A stretch of 64,000 bases of DNA, from contig JABLXX010000008.1 of assembly GCA_013177825.1 (NCBI GenBank), positions 124,001 to 188,000 on the forward strand, in the 5' to 3' direction. The notes below the pieces were generated by a model. That model did not search any database and was not told where the DNA came from. It was given only the letters and a program-made list of their open reading frames with translations. Positions within the stretch are counted from its first letter, which is position 1. The number at the start of each line of letters is the position of its first letter. This document shows positions 55,256 to 64,000 of the stretch, in pieces. Position numbers and translations under genes: made by a program. The stretch comes from Syntrophaceae bacterium. GTDB taxonomy: Bacteria > Desulfobacterota > Syntrophia > Syntrophales > PHBD01.

Positions 55256-57187
55256 TCAGGCCTTCAGGCCGGCGGCCAGCCCCTCCTGCATGGCCTCCTT
55301 GATCATGCGAGGCCGGACGCAGTCGCCTACGACGATGACTTCCGGGGCTTTGCCCTGAAATGCCTCAACCGCCTTCGGGTCGACCCGGAGGCCTGCGGCG
55401 AGAACGACCCAGTCCGCCTCGATGAATTCAGGGGTCCCCTGCCGGTTGACCTTCACGCCCCGGTCGGTGATCTCCTCCACGGTCGTCCGGTTCTCCAGGC
55501 GGATGCCCAGCATCTTCAGCATCCCCAGGAAAAACGGCCGATAGCTGGCCGAGACCGTCGGCGCCAGACGGTCCAGCATCTCCAGGACGGTGACGCTCGC
55601 AATGTCCTTGGCTTTCGCCATTAGAAACTCCGCCGTCTCGCATCCCACGAGGCCTCCGCCCAGGACGACAACCTTCCCCCGGACGGTCTTCTTCCCTGTC
55701 AGGACGTCCTCCGCGGAGACCACGCTGTCCGAACGGATGCCCGGGATGTCCGGGACAATGGGCACGGCACCGACCGCCACGACCAGGACATCGGGCTTCT
55801 CGCGCTCGACGGTCGCGACGTCCAGGACGGTCCCCAGGCGGATCTCGACGCCGGCCTTGCGGGCCCGCACGGCCAGGCTCTCTGCCAGGTTCCGGATGTC
55901 CTCCTTGTAGGGCGGCAGGCACCCTACCCGGAGCCAGCCTCCCGGCTCGTTTTCCTTCTCGAAGAGCGTGACCCTGTGCCCCCGTTCGGCGGCGATGAGG
56001 GCCGCCTCCAGCCCCGCGGGACCGCCGCCGGCAACGAAGACTTTCCCGGGCTTGTCCGCCGCCGCGGGAACGAAATCAAGCTCGCGGCCCGCAAAGGGGT
56101 TGACCGTGCAGGAGACCGAGGCGGGACCGTGGGGGTCCTTGTAGATGACCAGGATGTCGGAGAGGCAGTTTCCACAGGCCAGGCAGGGAACGATCTCCCC
56201 GACTCGCCCTTCCCTCGCCTTGTTCGGGAGGTGCGGATCCGCAATGAGGGCCCGGCCCACACCGACGAAGTCCGCCTTCCCCTCCGCCAGGATCCGCTCG
56301 GCCGTGACCGGGTCGTTGATCCGGTTCGCGGCGATGACGGGGATGCCGACGGCGCCCTTGATCGCCCCGGCGAGGTCCGCAAAGCCGCCCTTGGGGACGA
56401 AGGGGGCCACGGTCGGCACCCGCGACTCATGCCAGCCGGTGTACGTGTTGATGAAGCTCACGCCTGCTTCTTCGAGAGCCCGGGCCACGCCCTTCGATAT
56501 CTCGATCGTGTGTCCCCCGGGCATCTGCTCCTCCACATTGAGGCGCACGCCCAGCGGGAAGTCATCCCCCGCCTCCTTCCGGATGGATGCGACGATCTCC
56601 AGGAGGATCCGCATCCGGTTTTCCAGGCTTCCGCCGTACTCGTCCTCCCGCTGGTTCGTGGTGGGCGAGAGGAAGCGGTTCAGGAGGTAGCCGCCGCCCA
56701 CGATGAACTCGACAGCGTCGAATCCCCCCTCGCGGGCCCGGCGGGCCGACGTTCCGTATTCCCTGACGATGTGGTGAATCTCGTCCACTGTGAGAGCCCG
56801 GGGAGTCTGCCGCAGCATCTGGTTCAGCACGGGGGAGGGACCGACCAGCTCGGCCGGCCTGTCCCCGAAGGACACATGATAGGAAACGATGAGCTGGCAG
56901 GCGCTTTTTGCCCCTTCCTTTCGGAGGACATCCGTGAGCCGCCGGATTCCCGGCAGGTACCGGTCGTCGTACACGGCCGGAACAAGAAACGTCCCGACGT
57001 CGAGAGGCGAAAAGGGGATCATGATCAGCCCGGCGCCCCCCTTTGCCCGCTCGCCGAAATAGGCGATGAAGCGGTCGCCGACGGTGCCGTCGGCCTCGGA
57101 ATAACCCATGGTCATGGGCAGCATGACGATCCGATTCCTGGTTTCCAGGTTTCCGATGCGTCCGGGTGCAAACAGATGCGAAAACAT
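55256..57187 (-). CDS. FMN/Fe-S/FAD ene-reductase (2,4-dienoyl-CoA reductase family)
   Basis: Modular flavoenzyme of 643 residues. Residues 1-330 are an old-yellow-enzyme FMN barrel (GYLLNRFLSPTTNQR; His253 in TGWHESRVPT). A Fe-S site follows with Cys335, 338, 341 and 360; the C-x2-C-x2-C spacing is one residue shorter than in E. coli FadH. Residues about 380-640 bind FAD and NAD(P)H (VFVAGGGPAGLEAA, VVLGGGLVGCETAE). Such enzymes reduce dienoyl-CoA, enoates, trimethylamine or aromatic rings. AAGGAG precedes the ATG. It probably belongs to a TetR-controlled group. Confidence 0.9.
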   Translation of the reverse strand: MFSHLFAPGRIGNLETRNRIVMLPMTMGYSEADGTVGDRFIAYFGERAKGGAGLIMIPFSPLDVGTFLVPAVYDDRYLPGIRRLTDVLRKEGAKSACQLIVSYHVSFGDRPAELVGPSPVLNQMLRQTPRALTVDEIHHIVREYGTSARRAREGGFDAVEFIVGGGYLLNRFLSPTTNQREDEYGGSLENRMRILLEIVASIRKEAGDDFPLGVRLNVEEQMPGGHTIEISKGVARALEEAGVSFINTYTGWHESRVPTVAPFVPKGGFADLAGAIKGAVGIPVIAANRINDPVTAERILAEGKADFVGVGRALIADPHLPNKAREGRVGEIVPCLACGNCLSDILVIYKDPHGPASVSCTVNPFAGRELDFVPAAADKPGKVFVAGGGPAGLEAALIAAERGHRVTLFEKENEPGGWLRVGCLPPYKEDIRNLAESLAVRARKAGVEIRLGTVLDVATVEREKPDVLVVAVGAVPIVPDIPGIRSDSVVSAEDVLTGKKTVRGKVVVLGGGLVGCETAEFLMAKAKDIASVTVLEMLDRLAPTVSASYRPFFLGMLKMLGIRLENRTTVEEITDRGVKVNRQGTPEFIEADWVVLAAGLRVDPKAVEAFQGKAPEVIVVGDCVRPRMIKEAMQEGLAAGLKA

Positions 57188-57474
57188 ATCCTGCTCCTTT
57201 CGTGAAAGCCCCCCCTGAGGGACGGTCTCCCGGCCCGTCAGCCGGTCATCAAAAGCGGAATGACCGTTGCGGGGCTTCCTTTGAACTGGTTCTTCCTTCC
57301 CATGCAATGCCCCGCAAATCCGGTGCCAACCGGCTTGCTATCGGTATCGCGTATGATATCGATGGTGTACGGAAAGACGGGGTGTCTGTTCCCCGCTTTT
57401 CATTGGACAGAAGTCAACATACGGACTGCACCCCTGACAGCGACCTCAGGGCGGCTGTTCCCGATCCCGGTCCG

Positions 57475-58143
57475 TTATGACGACCAGACGGTGATGCTGT
57501 CGACAGGCTCACGCGGGCTCTCGAGCCGGTTGGCCGGAAAGTCCGGGTTGGGATAGCCGATGGCGATGGCAATGACGATCCGGTCCGAATCGGGGATCCG
57601 GCCGTGTTTCCGCACCACGTCCGGATACATCACCCCCTGGTCCTCGATGCACGTTCCCAGCCCGTGCTCCAGTGCCGCCAGGCAGATGCTCTGCATGACG
57701 GCCCCGACGTCCAGGATGCATGTGCCTTCAAGCAGCGCCCGGTCCGTCAGGAGGATGATGGCGGCCGGTGCGTCGAAAAAGCGGAATCCCCGTTCGAGCC
57801 AGCGCGCCCTCTCCTCCTTGTCCTCCCTCCGGATGCCCATCCGTTCGAACAGCTGCATGGCCAGCGCCACCTGGCGTTTCCGGTACACACTGTCCGGGGA
57901 CCATCCCACGACCGGGTGCTCTTCTTTGGGTATTTCCCCGGCCCTGAGCTTCTCGACATTCTCCTTCTTGATCCTCTCCAGGGCGTCGCCCGTTACGACC
58001 AGGAACTTCCAGGGCTGCGTGTTCATGGCCGACGGCGCCCGGCCGGCGGTTTCCAGGATCTCCCGCAGGATGTCCCGGGGAACCGGATCGGGTTTGAATT
58101 CGCGGATGCTTTTTCGTTTCCTGATGGCCTCGGAGATGTTCAT
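57475..58143 (-). CDS. Nitroreductase-family flavoprotein
   Basis: FMN protein of 222 residues. The start MNISEAIRKRKSIREFKPDPVP and the core APSAMNTQPWKFLVVTG are the family FMN-binding signature; GTCILDVGAVMQSICLAALEHGLGTC forms the dimer interface. The end IAIGYPNPDFPANR is also typical. It probably reduces nitro, quinone or enone compounds with NAD(P)H. AAGGAGG is nine bases before the ATG. A 287-base gap without a gene separates it from the ene-reductase gene. Confidence 0.9.
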   Translation of the reverse strand: MNISEAIRKRKSIREFKPDPVPRDILREILETAGRAPSAMNTQPWKFLVVTGDALERIKKENVEKLRAGEIPKEEHPVVGWSPDSVYRKRQVALAMQLFERMGIRREDKEERARWLERGFRFFDAPAAIILLTDRALLEGTCILDVGAVMQSICLAALEHGLGTCIEDQGVMYPDVVRKHGRIPDSDRIVIAIAIGYPNPDFPANRLESPREPVDSITVWSS

Positions 58144-58337
58144 CTTGACGGTCCTCCTTGTTCGGGCTGCCGGATGAAGAATGTCCCGATTCCGATTAGC
58201 GTTTCCCCGGTGCGGCACATTCACACCGGACACGGATCGATGCACGGCCCCGGCACGGATCGCAGCACCCCGGAGTCCGCCCGGATCTTCACGCTGCCCG
58301 CCCATCCAATAAGGTATCCTGCCGGGCATGAACTTAA

Positions 58338-58997
58338 TTAGACTATGAACGTGCTCATTGATGCGTTCAATTCGTGCGTGTGCAGGCCATCGATGAAAAT
58401 CCCCAGATAGTCCAGCGTCGCCTTCCGGTAATCCTTTTTCCCTTGTTTCATCCGATTCTCCTGGAAGTGAATCATGCCGATGAAGACGCTCCAGAATATG
58501 ACCGCACCCGCATACGGATTGATGTTCTTGAAAACTCCCTTTTCAACGCCCTCCCGAATGACGATCTCCCCCTGCTCGAGGTTGCACCGCATGATGCACT
58601 TGAAGCGCGCCAGCCTGTCCTCCGGCAGCAGCTTCGGGTACTCATCCTCGTTGTAGCGGATCAGGAAGAAATACTCATCCGTGTCCCTTTCATAGAAATC
58701 GTAGATCGCCCGGCCGAGTCGGCGCATGCGGTTGTCAGGTCCGTCTTCCTTGTCCTGGGCGATCTCAATCAGGCGCTTGGAAAGGGATTCGAGCGCCGGC
58801 TCGACCAGGCAGAAATAGAGATCGGACTTGCTCTTGAAATACAGATAAATGGTTCCCTTGGCAATCTTGGCGCGGGCCGCGATGTCTTCGATGGTCGAAT
58901 CCCGGAACCCCTTCTCCCGAAAGACGGCCGCCGCGCTGTCGAGAATCAGTTTGACTCTGGCGTTTCTCTCCGTCTGTTTTCTTTCAGCAACACCCAT
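58338..58997 (-). CDS. TetR-family transcriptional regulator
   Basis: Repressor of 219 residues. The helix-turn-helix reads ILDSAAAVFREKGFRDSTIEDIAARAKIAKGTIYLYFKSKSDLY (residues 18-60), a textbook TetR N-terminus. The C-terminal ligand domain is similar in kind to fatty-acid-metabolism regulators (FadR/FabR-like TetR), though this is not decisive. A perfect 16-base palindrome lies 46 bases upstream of the start. The gene heads the nitroreductase/ene-reductase/thioesterase group and likely represses it. Confidence 0.93.
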   Translation of the reverse strand: MGVAERKQTERNARVKLILDSAAAVFREKGFRDSTIEDIAARAKIAKGTIYLYFKSKSDLYFCLVEPALESLSKRLIEIAQDKEDGPDNRMRRLGRAIYDFYERDTDEYFFLIRYNEDEYPKLLPEDRLARFKCIMRCNLEQGEIVIREGVEKGVFKNINPYAGAVIFWSVFIGMIHFQENRMKQGKKDYRKATLDYLGIFIDGLHTHELNASMSTFIV

Positions 58998-59042
58998 ATA
59001 ATATCCAATAGTTTTCTTGATTCTGCCGGTGCGTTTCTTTTC

Positions 59043-59058
59043 ACTGAACGCGTTCAGT
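59043..59058. promoter_or_regulatory. Candidate TetR operator
   Basis: ACTGAACGCGTTCAGT, a perfect 16-base palindrome just upstream of the TetR gene. The TGAAC..GTTCA core is like operators of TetR-type lipid metabolism repressors. Confidence 0.75.
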
Positions 59059-59194
59059 CAATTAGGCCACCGTTGTTTCACAGTCAAGCAATTTCTCTTA
59101 ATTTCCTTTAATCACTCATGCTTCCGGACGATTTCGGAAAAGGAATATCCATAGGATACAAAATATCCGGCAACGGATGCCGACATCTCCCCCC

Positions 59195-59231
59195 GAAAAA
59201 AAGGCCGGAACATCGTGGAGGTTCCGGCCTT
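59195..59231 (-). terminator. Intrinsic terminator after the ligase/desaturase-like operon
   Basis: Minus strand stem AAGGCCGGAAC / GTTCCGGCCTT with a nine-base loop, followed by seven T. It lies 43 bases beyond the flavoprotein stop at 59274. Confidence 0.93.
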
Positions 59232-59273
59232 ACAAATAAAAGGCAATGGAATTTCGCGGCTATACGTGCGCGA

Positions 59274-60791
59274 TCAGGAGACGCCGTAGTCCTTCCCGGT
59301 GATCCGGGAGGCACAGATCAGGCCCGCCGCCACCGCGCAGTCCATGGCCACGCCGTACCCCTTTACCGTGTCGCCGGTGAAGTACAGCCCCGCCACGCCG
59401 GGGGCCTCGACGGGGGCCTTCAGGGTGCCCGCCTGGGTCTTGGACTTCGCCACTCCCTCCAGCTTCCAGGCCGTTGGGAAGAGGGCCCAGTCCACGCTCT
59501 TCTTGAACCCGGGGTAGCGGCGCTCCAGGTAGTCGATGATGAGCCGGCAGGCCTTGACCATCAAATCCCTGTCTTTTGCCTCCTTTTCCGTGACCGGGGC
59601 GTAGGCCGTCATCAGGTGCTTTCCTCCGGGGGCGCAGGAGGGATCCGTCTGGGACTGGATGTTCCAGCACATGTAGACGTTGTATTCGAAGCCTTCTTCC
59701 TTCGGGATGACGTAGGTGTCCTTCACCCCGACCTTCCACTCCCGCTCCGGCAGGACGAGCCGGTTCAGCCCGAAGTAGGGCGCGATGGAGCCGTACCCGT
59801 AGAGGCCTTCCATCCGGTCGGCCCACTCCGCGGGAAAGGCGCCCTTGTCGGCCACTTTGAAGATGTCCTGAATCGGGATATTGCTGACCACCTTCCCGGC
59901 GGTGATTTTCCGGATGGCGCCGGATCCGTCTTCAACGGCGACGCCGACGGCCTGCCCGTTTTCGATCAGGATCTCCCGGACGCGGGCATTCAGCTCCAAG
60001 GTGCCGCCCAGCTCCCGGAAGCGGTTGGCCACGGCCTGGCTCCAGCGCATGATGCCGCCGGTGGTGAACCCGGAGGGCCACCTGGCCCGCCCGGCCTTGA
60101 AGCGCGGATTGATCACCTGCCCCATGTAGCGGAAGATGTCGCCGATGGAAATGTCGTCGGGATCGTTGATCGTCGTGATGAGGGTCGAGACGGCGTGGAT
60201 CATGCCGAAGATCGTCTTGTTCTCGTAGAGTCCGTTTTCCCTGCACCACTGGGTAACGGAAACGGATTCCAGGCGGTCGAAGTCCTCGTCCTTGAGCCTG
60301 GCCGCCGCGAGATAGAACTTGACGAAGGGAATCCTGTTGTCCTCCGCGATCTTCTTCAGACGCTCGTCCATCTTCCCGGCATCGAAATCCAGGTACCATT
60401 CATCGCCGATATACGTGCTGTTGATGTTTCCCACCATGGGAACGCCGGTGCCCAGCCGCTCGTCGAGATCCAGGAAATACCCGTCGCCGTTGAGGGCCAC
60501 GCCGTGATAACCCACGTCCAGCGTGTAGCCTTTCAGCATCTGCCGGGCGATGATGTCCTCCAGGACCGGCTCGGCATAGGGGATCCAGGTGTACTGTTTC
60601 GCCAGGAGCGACTTGTACCAGGAGGCTCCGTGCCACAGGATCTCCTCCCCGCGGATCGTCAGGGCCCGTCCCCCGACCCGGTCGCACTGCTCCACCAGGA
60701 GCGTCTTCCGTCCTTCCTTCGCGGCCAGGGAGGCGACGGTCAGCCCGCCGACTCCGGCTCCGACGACGATTACATCATAATTTTCTTCCAT
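59274..60791 (-). CDS. Phytoene-desaturase-like FAD oxidoreductase
   Basis: Flavoprotein of 505 residues. The dinucleotide motif DVIVVGAGVGGLTVASLAAK (residues 6-25) is followed by VEQCDRVGGRA. The C-terminal FAD motif is GVAGLYFTGDTVKGYGVAMDCAVAAGL. The middle carries FTTGGIMRWSQAVANRFRELGG, a family feature. Relatives include phytoene desaturases, retinol saturases and amine oxidases; the substrate is not known. No carotenoid genes (crtB, crtE) are near, so carotenoid synthesis is not supported. It has its own AT-rich upstream region. Confidence 0.85.
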   Translation of the reverse strand: MEENYDVIVVGAGVGGLTVASLAAKEGRKTLLVEQCDRVGGRALTIRGEEILWHGASWYKSLLAKQYTWIPYAEPVLEDIIARQMLKGYTLDVGYHGVALNGDGYFLDLDERLGTGVPMVGNINSTYIGDEWYLDFDAGKMDERLKKIAEDNRIPFVKFYLAAARLKDEDFDRLESVSVTQWCRENGLYENKTIFGMIHAVSTLITTINDPDDISIGDIFRYMGQVINPRFKAGRARWPSGFTTGGIMRWSQAVANRFRELGGTLELNARVREILIENGQAVGVAVEDGSGAIRKITAGKVVSNIPIQDIFKVADKGAFPAEWADRMEGLYGYGSIAPYFGLNRLVLPEREWKVGVKDTYVIPKEEGFEYNVYMCWNIQSQTDPSCAPGGKHLMTAYAPVTEKEAKDRDLMVKACRLIIDYLERRYPGFKKSVDWALFPTAWKLEGVAKSKTQAGTLKAPVEAPGVAGLYFTGDTVKGYGVAMDCAVAAGLICASRITGKDYGVS

Positions 60792-60846
60792 GTCTATTCC
60801 CTCGATTCACCTTGACTACCATGAGGCAGAGCTTTAATACCAATAC

Positions 60847-60874
60847 TTAATAACTTGATATTATTAACATTATA
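60847..60874 (-). promoter_or_regulatory. AT-rich operator/promoter region of the flavoprotein gene
   Basis: TTAATAA-N7-TTATTAA, a perfect inverted repeat at 60847-60867, beside a minus-strand TATAAT at 60874-60869. No clear -35 is seen. Confidence 0.4.
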
Positions 60875-60883
60875 CTAACCATA

Positions 60884-62416
60884 TTATTCTTCATTGATGA
60901 TCTTCCGGATCTCCCGCTTGAGAACCTTGCCCAGTGTTGTTTTCGGCAGCCCATTGAGGAAGAATATTCGCTTCGGTGCCACGAACGCCTTCATGTTTTC
61001 GTTCAGATAGGCAAGAAACTCCTCTTCCGTGGTCTCCATTCCCGGCTTCCGGGTAATCGCGGCGGCCACTTCCTCCCCGAACTTCTCGTCCTTCATGCCG
61101 ACGACGGCGCACTCCATGACGGCGGGATGCTTGTAGAGGATTCCCTCGATGACTCCGGGATCGATGTTCTCGCCTCCCTTGATGATCAGGTCCTTCTTGC
61201 GGCCGGTGATGTAGAGCTCCCCGTCCTCGTCGAGCCGCCCCAGGTCGCCCGTGTGGAACCAGCCGTCTTTCAGGACCTCGGCCGTTTCCTTCGGCTTGTT
61301 CCAGTACCCCTTCATGACGACGGGTCCCTTGCAGATGACCTCCCCCTCCGCTCCGCGGGGAACTTCCCGGCCGTTGTCATCGACGATGAGCAGGCTCATG
61401 GAGGCGATGGGCGCACCTGCGCTTCCCGGCTTGATGGGCCGCTCATGGTGCTGCCGGGTGATGGTGCCGGCCGTCTCGGTGCACCCGTAGGAAACCCGGA
61501 TGTCCGCGCCGAACAGCTTCATCGCCTGCACCTGCGTCTCCACGCTGAGGGGGCCGCCGGCGGAGATGAACATCTTCGACGCCGACAGGTCGTCTTTCTT
61601 GGGGTCGAAGACCATCATCATGTAGACGATCATGGTCGGGACCAGGGGGGTGTATTCGAGCCGGTACTCGCGGATTGCGTCCAGCACTTTCCGCGGATCG
61701 AAGGGCTGCATCATATAGGTGATGGTGCCGACGTAGTTGCCCTCCAGGCAGGTGAGAACCCCCAGGATGTGGTTCATGGGGACGGTGACCAGCACGGTCG
61801 ACATGTACTCGCACCCGGTGTAGACGACGCCGTTGCGCATCTGGGCTTCCATGTTGCGATGGGTGATCATCACCCCCTTGGGAACGCCCGTCGTGCCGGA
61901 CGTGTACATGAGGATGGCCACGTCTTCCGCGTCCACCGTCTCGATGTCCCCCCCGCCGTCGGCTTCCTTCAGGACATCCGTGTAGGATACCGTGTCGTCG
62001 CGGGTCTCACCGCCGATGACGATGATCTTCCCGACCGACGCCACCCCCTTGGCGGCCTCCAGGATCTTCGGGAGCAGCATCGTCTCCGTGATGATCACCC
62101 GGGCACCCGAGTCTTCCAGGATGTAGCGGATCTCCGCCGCCGTGAGCAGGAACACCACGGGAAGGTAAATGGCGCCGCACCGGTTGATGCCGTTGATGAT
62201 CTCGGGGATCTCCGGCACGTTGCTCACGACCGTACAGATGGCGTCTCCCCGTTTTATTCCCGCCTTCTTCAGTCCCGCGGCCAGGGCCTGCGCCCGGCTG
62301 CGGATGTCCGTGTTCCTGATCCGCCGGGGTCCGTCGTTCCCCAGGAAAACGAACTGCTCGTACTCGCCGTAGGTCTCGATGTTGCGATCCAGAAAGCGCG
62401 CGATGTTGCGATTCAT
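60884..62416 (-). CDS. Acyl-CoA synthetase (AMP-forming)
   Basis: Ligase of 510 residues. P-loop MYTSGTTGVPKGVMITH, then SYGCTETAG, GWFHTGDLGRLDEDGELY, the hinge GRKKDLIIKGGENI and the C-terminal Lys in KTTLGKVLK. It activates a fatty or other carboxylic acid to its CoA ester. The ATG 62416 has AAGGGGGGA upstream. It lies between two phytoene-desaturase-like genes, and a third ligase gene begins the run at the right edge of the window. Confidence 0.93.
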   Translation of the reverse strand: MNRNIARFLDRNIETYGEYEQFVFLGNDGPRRIRNTDIRSRAQALAAGLKKAGIKRGDAICTVVSNVPEIPEIINGINRCGAIYLPVVFLLTAAEIRYILEDSGARVIITETMLLPKILEAAKGVASVGKIIVIGGETRDDTVSYTDVLKEADGGGDIETVDAEDVAILMYTSGTTGVPKGVMITHRNMEAQMRNGVVYTGCEYMSTVLVTVPMNHILGVLTCLEGNYVGTITYMMQPFDPRKVLDAIREYRLEYTPLVPTMIVYMMMVFDPKKDDLSASKMFISAGGPLSVETQVQAMKLFGADIRVSYGCTETAGTITRQHHERPIKPGSAGAPIASMSLLIVDDNGREVPRGAEGEVICKGPVVMKGYWNKPKETAEVLKDGWFHTGDLGRLDEDGELYITGRKKDLIIKGGENIDPGVIEGILYKHPAVMECAVVGMKDEKFGEEVAAAITRKPGMETTEEEFLAYLNENMKAFVAPKRIFFLNGLPKTTLGKVLKREIRKIINEE

Positions 62417-62507
62417 GTGCAAAGTCCCCCCTTTGGAATGATCGAATGAAAGGGGCGGAGGGCCCGCAAGGCCCCCTGCCCCCGAATGAACCTGAATTGG
62501 AATGCTG

Positions 62508-63860
62508 CTACTTTCCCTGCCGGGCCAGGATCTCACCGGCGCAGATCATGGCGGAGCTGGCGGCCGTGTTCATCCCGACGCCCCGCCCCGTGTAGCAGTC
62601 GCCGGCAAAATACAGCCCCGGCACCTCGGGAAGGAAAACGGGAAGCCTGTACCGCCCAGTCATTCCGGGTGAACGACTCAGGCCGTCGATCCCGATGGTG
62701 AAGCCGTCCTGCCTCCACACCAGGTCCCGCTCCACGTTAGGAAACATTTTTTTAACGACCTCCCAGAACTGTTCCAGGGTCTTCTTGCGGAACTCCGCGT
62801 TCCCGATCTGCGCCGGCGTGCCGCAGGCCCCGATGAAGGCGATCATGTGCCCCGGGGGCGCGATCGTGTCGTCGAAGTTCGTGTGCCCCAGGATCTGCAG
62901 TGGCAGCCCCACGCCGGGCACGCGCCAGGCGGAGAGGTAGCACTTGTCGGTGAACAGGGGCACCCTGGTTCCGATGGTGAAGCCCGTGGACGCGCTGGTC
63001 TCGAACTCGCATTCCTTCATGCGCTTCGCCCAGGCCGGGGCGAACTGCGCCATCTCGTCCATGGAAAGGAACCGGAGCACGTTCCAGATGGGCGCGGCGA
63101 TGACGACGATCGGCGCGGAATACGCGCCGCCATCCGTCACAACCTCCGTCATTTCCCCCTTGCGGACGTTGACCTTCCGGATCGGCGTCCCCAGGTTGAG
63201 CGTTCCTCCCCTCTCGCGGTAGGCCGCCTCCATGGCCGCCATCATCGTCGCGACGCCGCCCAGGGGCATCCGCACCGCGTTGAAGGGAAGGTCCGGGCTG
63301 ATGGAGACGCGGATCTGGTCCCGGTAGATGTGGATGAACTCGCCCGCGGAGATGATGTCCGACTCCGTCAGGGTCGTCTGGACCATGCCGACGGTCTTGC
63401 AGAACTCGGCGATCCGGGGAGACTTCACCTTCTCTTCGAGGAGCTTCGTCAGCGAGACGTTGTCGTAGTGGTCGATGATCTCGTCCGTGGCGGAACCGAT
63501 CCACTTCTGCAGGTCCAAAAGCTCCTGCTTTTCGCCCGCCGAGAGGTTCAAGTACTCCATCATGGGCTTCCACGTTCCGTCTTCGTCGTAGAACATGAAG
63601 CCCTCCAGGTTGTGGGACCAGGGGATCTCCTTTCCCAGGACCTGGAGCAGCTTGTTGCAGGACGAGTGGATGCCCTGGTCGACACAGTGCGTTCCCATGT
63701 CGATCCGCCAGCCGCCGGGAAGCTCGAATGTTCTCGAACGCCCGCCGACGACCTTGCTCTTCTCGAAAACCGCCGTCTTCAGGCCCTTGTCCTGGAGAAG
63801 ACTGCCAACGCCGAGGCCGGCGATGCCGGCCCCGACAATGATTGCATCGTACTTTCCCAT
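62508..63860 (-). CDS. Phytoene-desaturase-like FAD oxidoreductase
   Basis: Flavoprotein of 450 residues, paralogous in layout to that at 59274. The FAD motif is AIIVGAGIAGLGVGSLL and then EKSKVVGGRSRTF; the C-terminal motif is GLYFAGDCYTGRGVGMNTAASSAMIC. A MPLGGVATMMAAMEAAYRERGG segment is also typical. It likely oxidises or reduces a C-C bond in a hydrophobic compound, or isomerises it. ACGGAGG precedes the ATG. It starts 15 bases after the stop of the partial ligase gene at the window edge. Confidence 0.85.
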   Translation of the reverse strand: MGKYDAIIVGAGIAGLGVGSLLQDKGLKTAVFEKSKVVGGRSRTFELPGGWRIDMGTHCVDQGIHSSCNKLLQVLGKEIPWSHNLEGFMFYDEDGTWKPMMEYLNLSAGEKQELLDLQKWIGSATDEIIDHYDNVSLTKLLEEKVKSPRIAEFCKTVGMVQTTLTESDIISAGEFIHIYRDQIRVSISPDLPFNAVRMPLGGVATMMAAMEAAYRERGGTLNLGTPIRKVNVRKGEMTEVVTDGGAYSAPIVVIAAPIWNVLRFLSMDEMAQFAPAWAKRMKECEFETSASTGFTIGTRVPLFTDKCYLSAWRVPGVGLPLQILGHTNFDDTIAPPGHMIAFIGACGTPAQIGNAEFRKKTLEQFWEVVKKMFPNVERDLVWRQDGFTIGIDGLSRSPGMTGRYRLPVFLPEVPGLYFAGDCYTGRGVGMNTAASSAMICAGEILARQGK

Positions 63861-63874
63861 AACGGCCTCCGTTC

Positions 63875-64000
63875 TTATTTTCTTCCCAGCTCCTTCTTCA
63901 TCTCATGGTAGAGATCGAGCTTCTTGACCTTTCCCAGCGGCGTCAGCGGCAGCATGGGACGGACGATGATATCCTCGGGAAGCTTGAAGTTGGAGAGCTT
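63875..64000 (-). CDS. Acyl-CoA synthetase, C-terminal end only
   Basis: The last 41 codons of a gene entering from outside the window. The sequence reads FKLPEDIIVRPMLPLTPLGKVKKLDL, matching the C-terminal lysine loop (TPLGKVKK) of AMP-forming acyl-CoA ligases. It belongs to the same transcript as the flavoprotein at 62508 (15-base gap). Confidence 0.75.
   Translation of the reverse strand, partial: KLSNFKLPEDIIVRPMLPLTPLGKVKKLDLYHEMKKELGRK

Noticed and set aside
59274-63860. Carotenoid biosynthesis cluster
   Set aside because: Only desaturase-like flavoproteins are present, next to acyl-CoA ligases; no phytoene synthase or prenyl transferase is visible.

Overview
The window looks like a chromosomal piece of an anaerobic or facultative Desulfobacterota (deltaproteobacterial) genome, probably a fatty-acid or aromatic-acid degrader. 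This is inferred from content: sigma-54 activators of the AAA+ type, PAS-rich hybrid histidine kinases, oxygen-sensitive enzymes (a glycyl radical enzyme with its radical-SAM activase and an Fe-S/FMN/FAD ene-reductase), many acyl-CoA handling genes, and a GC-rich palindromic interspersed repeat. No rRNA, tRNA, CRISPR array, intact insertion sequence, integrase or plasmid gene was recognised.

Left part (1-14.5 kb). On the minus strand lie a copper-type P1B ATPase cut by the window edge, a c-type cytochrome, an alpha/beta hydrolase, and an overlapping pair made of a TPR/class III nucleotide cyclase and a GAF sigma-54 activator. On the plus strand follow envelope genes: a remnant of a MscS channel, a vWA-OmpA lipoprotein with a strong terminator, a LapA-domain protein, an intact MscS channel, a remnant of a CPA1 antiporter, a DUF389 membrane protein with an early frameshift, and an MtfA-type peptidase. 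Three of these membrane genes are damaged, so this stretch is decaying or misassembled.

Middle part (14.5-38.8 kb). It carries an acyl-CoA dehydrogenase broken at a 7-C run with an upstream CoA-transferase, a zinc phospholipase-C-like protein, and a five-PAS hybrid kinase whose leader has a consensus promoter and an intrinsic terminator. A plus-strand run encodes a degenerate SGNH protein, a DUF4412 protein, a MaoC-like protein and an acyl-CoA synthetase. Next comes a five-gene minus-strand catabolic cluster (cupin, metallo-hydrolase, serine hydrolase, MFS transporter, CoA-disulfide-reductase/rhodanese fusion), divergent from its likely sigma-54 activator and with a good -24/-12 promoter. A second hybrid kinase overlaps a MaoC hydratase gene by one base.

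Right part (38.8-64 kb). An eleven-gene minus-strand cluster runs from a PadR regulator through an epimerase-like reductase, SDR, aldehyde dehydrogenase, glycyl radical enzyme, CoA-transferase A and B, MmgE/PrpD protein, acyl-CoA dehydrogenase, SCP2 protein and the radical-SAM activase. The set reads as a pathway: radical dehydration to an aldehyde, oxidation to an acid, CoA activation, then dehydrogenation. It is the best candidate here for an undescribed system. A third hybrid kinase, a TetR-nitroreductase-ene-reductase-thioesterase group, and an operon alternating acyl-CoA ligases with phytoene-desaturase-like flavoproteins complete the window.

Functions come from visible motifs and recalled family knowledge only; no database search was possible. 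Substrates are not determined for any catabolic cluster.
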